DNA of 5,111 bases, from the NCBI GenBank assembly GCA_021827245.1, contig JAKAWN010000473.1:1-5111 (forward strand), in the 5' to 3' direction. Every line of letters starts with the position of its first letter. Position 1 is the stretch's first letter. The stretch is from Acidobacteriota bacterium (GTDB lineage: Bacteria; Acidobacteriota; Terriglobia; UBA7540). Both the position numbers and the translations under genes were made by a program. This document shows, piece after piece, positions 1 to 5,111 of the stretch. Under the pieces are notes generated by a model. It was not told the DNA's origin. It saw only the letters and a program-made list of their open reading frames with translations, and did no database searches.

Positions 1-1146
1 GTACTACGCCCTACCGCAATTGCCACGATTGGACGCACGGTCCTCTCTCCCGACATCAGGAGCGGTGCCAGCCACTTCATCATCAGCGCACATCACAAGG
101 TGCATTTGCTGGGATATAAATTGATAGTGCAAGGATTCCCATCGATGGACCAACACATCGATATCTCCGTCTGCGCGCATACCGCTTGCTGGGCCGTTCT
201 CCGGCACTATAGCGAACGCTACAACGTGTATCGTGAATATCTCACCCACGACATCACCATGATGGCTCAAGAATTCGATCCTGGCGGCCTCGTCCCATCG
301 AAGGGACTGCAAATGTCGCATGCCGAGCGCGTGTTCCAGCAAGCAGGAACGTTCCCCGTCCACATCGCCCGCGTGACCAGTACCCCGACGGACCCTGCAT
401 TTTATCGACAGCTCAGTGCATATATTGAGTCGGGATTCCCGCTTTTTGCAGCCATGCATAAGCGCGGTCACGCTGTAGCTGTCGTCGGCTACCAATGGCG
501 TCCGCCCGTCACCACAGCGGTTCCAGGAATGCGCTACGCCTGGGATGAAGTCGAATCACTGGCGGTTGTCGATGACAACCACCTCCCGTACCTCTCTATA
601 CCCGCGAAAGCCGTGCCGACCAGAGCGGCCTACTCCGCGGAGGACATTGACGCATTTATCGTGGCCCTCCCAGAGAAAGTCTTCTATCCCGCTGATGCAG
701 TAGATCGCTTGGCACCCGCCCTCTTTAGGCTCGGGCCGATCGTCGGTCTCCCGCGCAAGGAAGAGACGATAATCCGCTACTTTATTACAACCGGCTCGGC
801 CCTCAGACGGTTTGTTCGGGATAAGGCATCCGAATTCGACCCGACGCTTCTGTCGAAGATCATGACGATTCCATTCGCTCAGTTCGTCTGGATTGTAGAA
901 TTCGCCACCGAGCAGCAGTGGGCTCTTGGACAAGTGGAAGCGCGCGCCGTGATCGACGCTACCGCAAGCCTGCTTGAGGTTATGCCGCTGTGGTTGTTGC
1001 ATAGCAGGACTGACGCCCTGATTTTTGACCGTCGGCGCGTTGGCCACGACTTGAGTGCCGGCATGGGCGGCCTCAAACTCGCCAACACTGGGCATAGTGG
1101 GTTCACAAGGATGGACCAAAATCTACGCCCGACCCAAACCAAGTGA
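1..1146 (+). CDS. Papain-like (C39-like) cysteine peptidase, 5' end outside window
   Basis: The frame is open from base 1, so the gene probably starts upstream; the first start codons inside (GTG at 100, ATG at 145) have no good ribosome binding site. Counting from base 1 it gives 381 residues. A papain-type catalytic set is visible: Gln51 as a likely oxyanion-hole residue, Cys58 in the segment SVCAHTACW (codon 172-174), His157 in KRGHAVAVVGY (codon 469-471) and an Asp at 191/192 in VVDDNH. The order Q-C-H-D and the 'GHAVAVVGY' strand are typical of C39/papain-fold peptidases. About 170 residues follow the catalytic part; they look mixed or helical and I do not recognise them. No membrane segment or signal peptide is visible in the part present. 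The substrate is unknown. It is probably co-transcribed with the small gene 19 nt downstream. Family call is moderate; a transglutaminase-like or other papain-fold enzyme is possible. Confidence 0.62.
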   Translation, partial: VLRPTAIATIGRTVLSPDIRSGASHFIISAHHKVHLLGYKLIVQGFPSMDQHIDISVCAHTACWAVLRHYSERYNVYREYLTHDITMMAQEFDPGGLVPSKGLQMSHAERVFQQAGTFPVHIARVTSTPTDPAFYRQLSAYIESGFPLFAAMHKRGHAVAVVGYQWRPPVTTAVPGMRYAWDEVESLAVVDDNHLPYLSIPAKAVPTRAAYSAEDIDAFIVALPEKVFYPADAVDRLAPALFRLGPIVGLPRKEETIIRYFITTGSALRRFVRDKASEFDPTLLSKIMTIPFAQFVWIVEFATEQQWALGQVEARAVIDATASLLEVMPLWLLHSRTDALIFDRRRVGHDLSAGMGGLKLANTGHSGFTRMDQNLRPTQTK

Positions 1147-1165
1147 AGACTGTCATGGAGTACCA

Positions 1166-1384
1166 ATGAGCAGAGACGACGAATCGAAGGTTTCGGAACT
1201 CACAAAGGACCTGACTCCCGTCGACCCGAAATCTCTGGAAGATTTCGAACGCGAGATGAACGAACAGGTCATACCCGAGATTAAAGCTGTGGTAGAAGAG
1301 CGCCGCGTGCGCGCCGCGGAAAGCCGCCAGCTTCAGCTGAAGTATCTAACCATTCATCCTTCGGCTTTGCGGAGCCGCTCGTAG
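1166..1384 (+). CDS. Small charged helical protein of unknown function (72 aa)
   Basis: I chose the ATG at 1166 because a GGAG ribosome binding site (1157-1160) lies 5 nt upstream and it follows the peptidase stop by 19 nt; the longer reading from 1055 would overlap the peptidase gene. The 72-residue product is rich in Glu, Asp, Arg and Lys, has no cysteine, and residues 22-59 look like one long amphipathic helix or short coiled coil. The tail is basic and Ser/Arg-rich. I do not recognise a family. Its position suggests a partner of the peptidase, but that is inference. Its last 31 bp overlap the 3' end of the convergent XRE gene, which is unusual and could mean antisense interference between the two transcripts or a tail altered by recombination at this junction. 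Confidence 0.55.
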   Translation: MSRDDESKVSELTKDLTPVDPKSLEDFEREMNEQVIPEIKAVVEERRVRAAESRQLQLKYLTIHPSALRSRS

Positions 1385-1710
1385 GCAGCTCGCACAATGG
1401 CCTCCACTGCCTCAGCGGCCTCAGAATCCAGATTTGGATCGCTCCGAAGAAGCGACGAAATCTGCGCCATCGGCTCCGGATGAGTGGCCTTATATGGAGC
1501 TTTAACAAAGTCAGACGGATTGAGCCCGGCCCAAGCGGACAACGCTGCCAGGCTTGCCGCATCCGGCTTCCGGCCTTGTCCCATCCGGGCCAATGTCGAG
1601 GCGCTTACCCCAGTCTCTTCAGCCACCTGCTTCCAGTTTTTCGAGCGTGCTCTCACTGTTGATTCAAGTGCTCGATAGAACGCGTCTGCGTCAAACCCTT
1701 TATTCTCCAT
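1354..1710 (-). CDS. XRE-family helix-turn-helix transcriptional regulator (118 aa)
   Basis: The protein begins MENKGFDADAF and has an N-terminal lambda-repressor-type helix-turn-helix at about residues 11-70: a first HTH helix around NWKQVAEE (25-32), the turn at Gly34, and the recognition helix around SASTLARMG (36-44), followed by the usual 'PDAASLAALSAW' helix. The remaining ~45 residues are acidic and helical (SEAAEAVEAIVRAAYERLRK) and may serve dimerisation. I chose the ATG at 1708-1710 because the HTH begins shortly after it; an upstream Met at 1800 would add 30 residues unlike the family and would run through the promoter region. Its ribosome binding site is weak (GGCGG about 8 nt upstream). 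It is divergent from the ubiquitin-like operon and shares a 119-bp control region with it, so it is the likely repressor of that operon and of itself. Confidence 0.88.
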   Translation of the reverse strand: MENKGFDADAFYRALESTVRARSKNWKQVAEETGVSASTLARMGQGRKPDAASLAALSAWAGLNPSDFVKAPYKATHPEPMAQISSLLRSDPNLDSEAAEAVEAIVRAAYERLRKAEG

Positions 1711-1748
1711 CGATAACCGCCATCGCTCTCCGCATTGCAAGATAGCAA

Positions 1749-1778
1749 TTGACTTTCTATATAGAATAGGCCTACACT
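1749..1778 (+). promoter_or_regulatory. Putative sigma-70 promoter of the ubiquitin-like operon
   Basis: TTGACT (1749-1754) and TACACT (1773-1778) are separated by 18 bp and resemble -35 and -10 boxes. They lie about 50 nt upstream of the first start codon in an AT-rich patch unlike the surrounding coding DNA. An alternative pair, TTGCAA (1735-1740) with TATATA (1758-1763) at 17 bp, overlaps it, so the exact start point is uncertain. The divergent regulator gene must also have its promoter in this stretch, but I see only weak matches on that strand. Confidence 0.5.
1755..1766. promoter_or_regulatory. Perfect 12-bp palindrome, likely operator for the XRE regulator
   Basis: TTCTATATAGAA is a perfect inverted repeat that begins directly after the proposed -35 box and lies wholly within the -35/-10 spacer. 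It is in the divergent region next to an XRE regulator gene, the classic location for a repressor operator. A shorter inverted repeat, ATTGC (1734-1738) and GCAAT (1745-1749), lies just upstream and could be a second site. The role is inferred from position and symmetry only. Confidence 0.5.
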
Positions 1779-1781
1779 CAC

Positions 1782-1804
1782 ACTGGTGCCAGTTTAGCAA
1801 CTGG
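1782..1804. repeat. Three-arm inverted repeat in the leader of the ubiquitin-like operon
   Basis: ACTGG (1782-1786), CCAGTT (1789-1794) and AACTGG (1799-1804) form two overlapping inverted repeats that share the middle arm. The second pair is a perfect 6-bp stem around the 4-nt loop TAGC. It ends 13 nt before the Shine-Dalgarno sequence and just after the likely transcription start, so it could be a leader hairpin or a second protein-binding site. Function is not shown. Confidence 0.4.
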
Positions 1805-1829
1805 ATTCCGATATGGCAAGGAGAAAACG

Positions 1830-2117
1830 ATGGACATAAACGAGACCGAGCAAGGGCAGGCCAGTGTGGAAATACACGCGGACAAGCGAGAGGTTACGGT
1901 CACCGTAAACGGCCAGCCCGTAAAACTCGAAGGGCACACTGCGACGGGCTACGAAATCAAGGCCGCGGCGATCAAACAAGGGGTTCAGATTCAGCAGAAC
2001 TTTATTCTTCAAGAAGAGCTTCCTAACGGGACCAGTCGAATCATAGGCGACAACGAAAAGGTGCATCTGCGTGAGCATCTGCATTTCACAGCTATTGCGC
2101 CGGACGATAATTCCTAG
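1830..2117 (+). CDS. Multiubiquitin-type ubiquitin-like (beta-grasp) modifier, single domain, 95 aa
   Basis: The start is fixed by a strong AAGGAG (1818-1823) 6 nt before the ATG. The protein reads as one beta-grasp domain: strand about 21-27 (EVTVTVN), NGQPV turn, strand 30-35, helix 39-49 beginning with the characteristic TGYEIKAAA, strand about 56-62 (QNFILQEE), and a final strand 78-89 ending HFTAIAPDD. This is the pattern of the prokaryotic multiubiquitin domain (a VNG strand, then T-G-x-E-I, then a closing F-x-x-x-x-D), present here as a single copy rather than the tandem copies some relatives have. The C-terminus is PDDNS, with no Gly-Gly and no extension beyond it. It is probably the protein activated by the E1 encoded two genes downstream, since the three genes are tightly spaced. 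The first ~18 residues look disordered and acidic. Confidence 0.85.
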   Translation: MDINETEQGQASVEIHADKREVTVTVNGQPVKLEGHTATGYEIKAAAIKQGVQIQQNFILQEELPNGTSRIIGDNEKVHLREHLHFTAIAPDDNS

Positions 2118-2128
2118 CGGGCAAACCG

Positions 2129-2512
2129 ATGAAGACAGAGGTTTCGACTGCGATCGAAGAACTGAAGCGTCAGTTCCCCACGGCGGCCTTTACCGTTTGG
2201 GAGGACGGTCAGGGCGGTGCACGGGTGTTAATGGAACCGGTCGCCATAGGATCGAAATACCGCCCTTCAGACACATGGATCGGTTTTCAGATCCCTGCGC
2301 AATATCCGTATGCCGACATCTACCCCGTTTTTATTGGCAACGTCGCTCGCCTAGACGGAAGACCATTTGTAGCTCCTGTAACACCGGGGCATAACTTCGA
2401 AGGGAGGCCTGCTCTCCAAGTGTCTCGGAAGAACAGTGCCGCCCAGCGCGGGTTGCAGAAGGCAGTGGCGAAAGTCCTCAAAGTCTTAGCTTTCTTGGAG
2501 AACCTCCCATGA
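2129..2512 (+). CDS. E2/UBC-fold protein lacking a catalytic cysteine (127 aa)
   Basis: The start lies 11 nt after the modifier stop, with only a weak GCGGGC ribosome binding site, so it probably depends on translation of the gene before. The E2 layout can be followed: N-terminal helix (1-15), strands from about 20 and 31, then TWIGFQIPAQYPYADIYPVF (49-68), which matches the E2 pattern of a strand followed by IP..YP and a further Pro. The active-site segment reads PGHNFEGRPALQVSRKN (86-102): H88, N89 and G92 resemble the E2 'H-x-N ... G-x-x-C-L' stretch, but the cysteine position is occupied by about Ala95, and the whole protein has no cysteine. A C-terminal helix ends it. It may act as a scaffold that binds the modifier or E1 rather than as a thioester carrier. 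Its stop overlaps the next start (ATGA), so it is coupled to the JAB-E1 gene. The fold call rests on pattern and context. Confidence 0.75.
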   Translation: MKTEVSTAIEELKRQFPTAAFTVWEDGQGGARVLMEPVAIGSKYRPSDTWIGFQIPAQYPYADIYPVFIGNVARLDGRPFVAPVTPGHNFEGRPALQVSRKNSAAQRGLQKAVAKVLKVLAFLENLP

Positions 2513-3885
2513 TCACTAGGTGCCGAATCCGCATCGCGCAGAAAGATTTTGATGTCCTTATGGCTCATCTCTTTCCGGACGATCACGACGAGCACGGCGG
2601 CGTCTTGCTCGCAGGCGTTAGCGAAACTGAGGGTCAAACTTCCTTGCATGTCCGCGAGGTGCACCTTGCAGAGGAAGGCACCGACTATGTACCGGGCAAG
2701 ATCGGATATCGTGCGCTTGCGCCTCGATTCATTCATCGCCTGATTACGCGAGCCCGTGATGAGCGTCTCGCTTATCTTGCCGTTCACAACCACGGAAGTG
2801 ACCAGGAAGTGGGATTCAGTTCGATTGACCTTGCTTCCCACAAACGCGGTTATCCGGCCCTACTACAGATCGCTCACGGTATGCCGGTTGGTGCCTTGGT
2901 TTTCGGACATAGGTCGGTACAAGCTGATGTCTGGCTATCGAACGAGAACCGCTTGGAAATCGAGCATCTCGCGGTGATTGGCAATCGTATTCAGCGTCTA
3001 ACTTCCACACGAAGACGCGAGCTGGGTGAGCTACCAGACACGTATGATCGTCAGATCAGAATGTTCGGAAAGCGTGGACAAGCGGAACTTGCTGGATGCC
3101 GCGTCGGGATAATAGGACTTGGCGGAATTGGAAGTATGGTCGCCGAATATTTATCTCGCCTTGGCGTCGGAGAATTCTTTCTCGTTGACGGCGATTACGT
3201 TGAAGAATCGAATTTATCTCGTATTGTCGGAGCGTCGCCTTGGGACGCGCTCCATCATGAATCGAAGGTAGGAGTCGCGCAACGATTGATCCTCCAGGCA
3301 AATCAACATGCAAAGATTCACCTCATTGCAGATGACGTCGCCAAGGAGTCGGTCGCCAAGACTCTGAGACTATGCGATTACCTATTTCTCGCAGCGGACT
3401 CCATGAGAGCTCGACTCGTGTTTAATGCCCTCATCCATCAATACCTGATCCCCGGCGTTCAGCTGGGCTCAAAAGTCCGTGCGGATTCAGAAGGATCACT
3501 CGTCGAGGTTATGAGCGCGAATCGTCCCGTTCGCCCTGGCCGCGGTTGTCTATGGTGCAATCAACTGATCGACCCAGAGCAACTCGCAAAAGAGGCGAAG
3601 ACGGATGAAGAACGCAAGGCCCAAGCATACGGCGTCGAAGAACCGAACCCGAGTGTGATTAGTTTGAACGCAATTTCCTCGGCTCACGCCGTGAATGACT
3701 TTCTACTAAACTATCTCAACCTTCGGCCGGAGCGTGAAGAACTCTACTACGAACATTTCCATTGCCTGAAGGGAAAGCAAAGTCTCGTTGTGCCGCGCTT
3801 TGATCCCGATTGCCCGGAATGCTCTCCGGCAGGGATGCGCTATGGGCGAGGCGATTCGGTTTCTTTGCCTTGCATCGAGGGTTGA
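2509..3885 (+). CDS. JAMM/JAB metalloprotease-E1 (ThiF-type) fusion protein, 458 aa
   Basis: Residues ~1-160 form a JAB domain. The JAMM set is E28 (in DEHGGVLLAG), H93 and H95 (AVHNHG), S104 and D107 (FSSIDL), so a zinc isopeptidase is expected to be active. Residues ~179-458 form an E1/ThiF adenylating domain: RQIRMFG (181-187), the nucleotide loop GLGGIG (203-208), D227 and D229 of LVDGD, N235 and R238 of NLSR, K253, and D297 with R300/R302. Two CxxC pairs (347/350 and 435/438) should bind structural zinc. The crossover segment AYGVEEPNPSVISLNAISS (373-391) lacks the catalytic cysteine that MoeB- and ThiF-type proteins carry there. The enzyme should adenylate the C-terminus of the ubiquitin-like protein, while the JAB domain trims or removes it. 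The ATG overlaps the E2 stop, so it is translationally coupled. Cytoplasmic; no signal or membrane segment. Confidence 0.93.
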   Translation: MITRCRIRIAQKDFDVLMAHLFPDDHDEHGGVLLAGVSETEGQTSLHVREVHLAEEGTDYVPGKIGYRALAPRFIHRLITRARDERLAYLAVHNHGSDQEVGFSSIDLASHKRGYPALLQIAHGMPVGALVFGHRSVQADVWLSNENRLEIEHLAVIGNRIQRLTSTRRRELGELPDTYDRQIRMFGKRGQAELAGCRVGIIGLGGIGSMVAEYLSRLGVGEFFLVDGDYVEESNLSRIVGASPWDALHHESKVGVAQRLILQANQHAKIHLIADDVAKESVAKTLRLCDYLFLAADSMRARLVFNALIHQYLIPGVQLGSKVRADSEGSLVEVMSANRPVRPGRGCLWCNQLIDPEQLAKEAKTDEERKAQAYGVEEPNPSVISLNAISSAHAVNDFLLNYLNLRPEREELYYEHFHCLKGKQSLVVPRFDPDCPECSPAGMRYGRGDSVSLPCIEG

Positions 3886-4202
3886 GATCTACAAAATCAG
3901 TGGCGATCTAGCTGAAGCACTTTGCCCTCACTATGCTGCCAAAACGTCCATTCCGCACGTTCGGCCACTTCCTCTCCCGCTTGCTGTTCTCCTCTGCTTT
4001 GAGATCGTCGCGTCCCGGCGAGTGATTCGTCCGCCTCCGGTCTCTATCAGCGGCTCTCGCGGCACCAGGGTGCTGTGTCACTCAAGCGTGCGGCACGTTT
4101 CGACCTGGACGCGCCAATCTCTCCACTTCTTTCCGGCATTTTGCGTCTTTGTTCCCCGGCCTTGGGTGAGTAGGGCGGACTTGGACTAGGGTTGAAAGTG
4201 CG
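3886..4202. other. Non-coding gap between the convergent ubiquitin-like operon and ribA
   Basis: This 317-bp stretch holds no reading frame with a ribosome binding site or recognisable product; the open frames that cross it are low-complexity Arg/Ser/Pro-rich shadows. It lies between two convergent genes, where terminators are expected, yet I find no strong hairpin followed by a T run. The only small stems seen are GCACC/GGTGC at 4062-4073, with an overly short loop, and GTGC/GCAC near 4089. It may mark the edge of the accessory cassette or carry a decayed gene. Confidence 0.4.
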
Positions 4203-4811
4203 TCAGCCGCCTGGGCCAAAGTCGATATCGTGACCCAACAGAGCCGCCTTCTCTTTGAGGTAGTGTTTAACGGCAGGGTTGTCTTTGTTATAGATAAGTG
4301 GCTTTCTTTCGACAACATTCACGCCAGCCGCACGGATCAATCGTTCCTTTCTAGGATCGTTTGTGAAAAGGCTGACGGAACGGTGCAAACCAAGAATAGC
4401 CTCGACTATGTAACCCACGGCCTGGTAATTTCTGACATCGGGTTCCAATTGGAGGCATGCGTAGGCTTGGGTCGTGCTCATTTTCGCGGTTTGCTGAAGC
4501 CGAATAGCCTCGATTTTCTTCTCCAAACCGGCACCTCGGCCTTCCTCATAAAAATAGATCACCATGCCCCCGTGGCCGATGATAAAAGATAGTGATTCTT
4601 GGAGCTGCCAAGCGCAGTCGCAGTCCGTTGCCCAGAACGACTCTCCGAAAAGGCAGGAGCTCTGCACTCGCAGGGGAAAGGGGACCTCAGGGAGAACCGA
4701 GTTCTTGCCAATGAGACAGACACCCTCTTTTTCGTCGACTCGAACGTGGCGTACTGCCACAGGTCCTCTGCTGGTGTTGAGCTTAATGGACTCACCGACT
4801 GTACGTGACAT
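4203..4811 (-). CDS. ribA: GTP cyclohydrolase II (RibA family), divergent stand-alone form, 202 aa
   Basis: RibA opens the GTP imidazole ring, releasing formate and pyrophosphate, in the first step of riboflavin synthesis. The 202-residue product has nearly the length of E. coli RibA (196) and carries no DHBP synthase domain. Zinc ligands are Cys53, Cys64 and Cys66 (SSCLFGE, ATDCDCAWQL); the nucleotide-site loop is EEGRGAGLEKKI (89-100); PDVRNY supplies Asp125 and Arg127, matching the E. coli catalytic Asp126 and Arg128; LFTNDPRK (148-155) and VVERKPL (166-172) are also conserved. It is divergent: the usual HSEC motif reads QSSC and the usual TNNP reads TNDP. I chose the ATG at 4809-4811 because AGAGGA precedes it and homology begins nearby; a Met at 4880 would add 23 residues overlapping the gene upstream. 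That gene ends 2 nt before, so they are probably coupled. With no other rib genes here, it may be a paralogue with a specialised role. Confidence 0.92.
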   Translation of the reverse strand: MSRTVGESIKLNTSRGPVAVRHVRVDEKEGVCLIGKNSVLPEVPFPLRVQSSCLFGESFWATDCDCAWQLQESLSFIIGHGGMVIYFYEEGRGAGLEKKIEAIRLQQTAKMSTTQAYACLQLEPDVRNYQAVGYIVEAILGLHRSVSLFTNDPRKERLIRAAGVNVVERKPLIYNKDNPAVKHYLKEKAALLGHDIDFGPGG

Positions 4812-4813
4812 GG

Positions 4814-5110
4814 CTACATCCTCTTCGGCTCGACGGCACGTCCAGTAACGGCTAGCTCCGCGACGTACTGCCTCGGCCATGTGATGCCCAGCTTTTCATA
4901 CCCGCTCAAGACGCTGTCGAAGTCTTCTGGCTTCGCTCGCTTCTCGAGGAAGTCAAGGACTCTAATCGAAAGCTGGTGGTGGAGCGCTTCTATCGGAAAC
5001 CGCCTACCTGGCTGCCCTAGGAGTTGGTCAACTTGGTCAAGGACATTTCCAGCTTCGGAGTACCCACCAAGGAGGGTATAGCTGTCGGCCAGACCTAAAG
5101 CCGAGATCGG
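4814..5110 (-). CDS. C-terminal part of a helical, possibly TPR-like protein, 5' end outside window
   Basis: A minus-strand frame is open from the right edge to a TAG at 4814-4816 and gives 98 residues with no internal Met until the last residue, which is why a start-codon search misses it. The beginning reads LADSYTLLGGYSEAGNVLDQVDQLLG, a helix-turn-helix with the Leu/Gly/Tyr/Ala spacing seen in TPR repeats, followed by another helical pair (ALHHQLSIRVLDFLEKR, then EDFDSVLSGYEKLG) and the tail VEPKRM. It ends 2 nt before the ribA start, and the Shine-Dalgarno for ribA lies in its last codons, so the two form an operon. I cannot name the protein: a TPR scaffold, or a regulator with a TPR C-terminus, would fit. 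Confidence 0.6.
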   Translation of the reverse strand, partial: PISALGLADSYTLLGGYSEAGNVLDQVDQLLGQPGRRFPIEALHHQLSIRVLDFLEKRAKPEDFDSVLSGYEKLGITWPRQYVAELAVTGRAVEPKRM

Positions 5111-5111
5111 A

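Noticed and set aside
4..495. 163-residue minus-strand open frame opposite the peptidase gene
   Set aside because: It is antisense to a frame that carries a recognisable catalytic set, has no ribosome binding site and no family pattern.
556..1119. 187-residue minus-strand open frame
   Set aside because: Antisense shadow of the peptidase gene; composition is irregular and no motif is visible.
2058..2085. Direct repeat GCATCTGC ... GCATCTGC near the 3' end of the modifier gene
   Set aside because: It encodes the HLREHLH strand of the beta-grasp domain and consists of only two copies, so it is explained by the coding sequence.
2320..2841. 173-residue minus-strand open frame across the E2/JAB-E1 junction
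   Set aside because: It spans two well-supported genes on the other strand and shows no domain pattern.
4062..4073. GCACC-AG-GGTGC inverted repeat as a possible terminator
   Set aside because: The 2-nt loop is too short for the full stem and no T run follows on either strand.
3788..4189. 133-residue + frame overlapping the end of the JAB-E1 gene and the following gap
   Set aside because: Arg/Ser/Pro-rich, no ribosome binding site, no motif; it begins inside the zinc-binding end of the E1 domain.
4082..4318. 78-residue minus-strand frame near the ribA 3' end
   Set aside because: Half of it is an out-of-frame shadow of ribA; the rest is a basic stretch without a recognisable pattern.
4230..4592. 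120-residue + frame opposite ribA
   Set aside because: Antisense to a clear RibA-family protein; no independent support.

Overview
The window is bacterial: short intergenic gaps, Shine-Dalgarno sites, an ATGA start/stop overlap and no introns. Moderately high GC and the codon use would fit a member of the Pseudomonadota, but nothing here fixes the taxon, so that placement is a weak inference. The gene mix (papain-like peptidase, XRE regulator, prokaryotic ubiquitin-like cassette, stray riboflavin-type enzyme) looks like an accessory or defence-type island rather than core genome.

Left part (1-1384, + strand): the 3' portion of a gene for a papain/C39-like cysteine peptidase enters from the left edge. 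It is followed after 19 nt by a small charged 72-residue protein of unknown function. That small gene converges with, and overlaps by 31 bp, a minus-strand XRE-type helix-turn-helix regulator (1354-1710).

Centre (1711-3885): a divergent control region holds a promoter-like -35/-10 pair with a perfect 12-bp palindrome between its elements, followed by a three-arm inverted-repeat cluster. It leads into a tight three-gene + strand operon: a single-domain multiubiquitin-type beta-grasp protein, an E2/UBC-fold protein, and a fusion of a JAMM/JAB metalloprotease domain with an E1/ThiF adenylating domain. Together these are a minimal ubiquitin-like system: modifier, E2-like carrier or scaffold, activating enzyme and deconjugating protease. 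The exciting point is that the thioester chemistry looks absent. The E2-like protein contains no cysteine at all, the E1 lacks the usual crossover-loop cysteine, and the modifier does not end in Gly-Gly, although the adenylation and JAMM motifs are intact.

Right part (3886-5111): about 317 bp without a convincing gene, then two minus-strand genes converging on the cassette. One is a divergent stand-alone GTP cyclohydrolase II (RibA family) with its zinc cysteines and catalytic Asp/Arg retained. The other is the C-terminal end of a helical, possibly TPR-like protein that runs off the right edge and ends 2 nt before the ribA start, so the two are probably co-transcribed.
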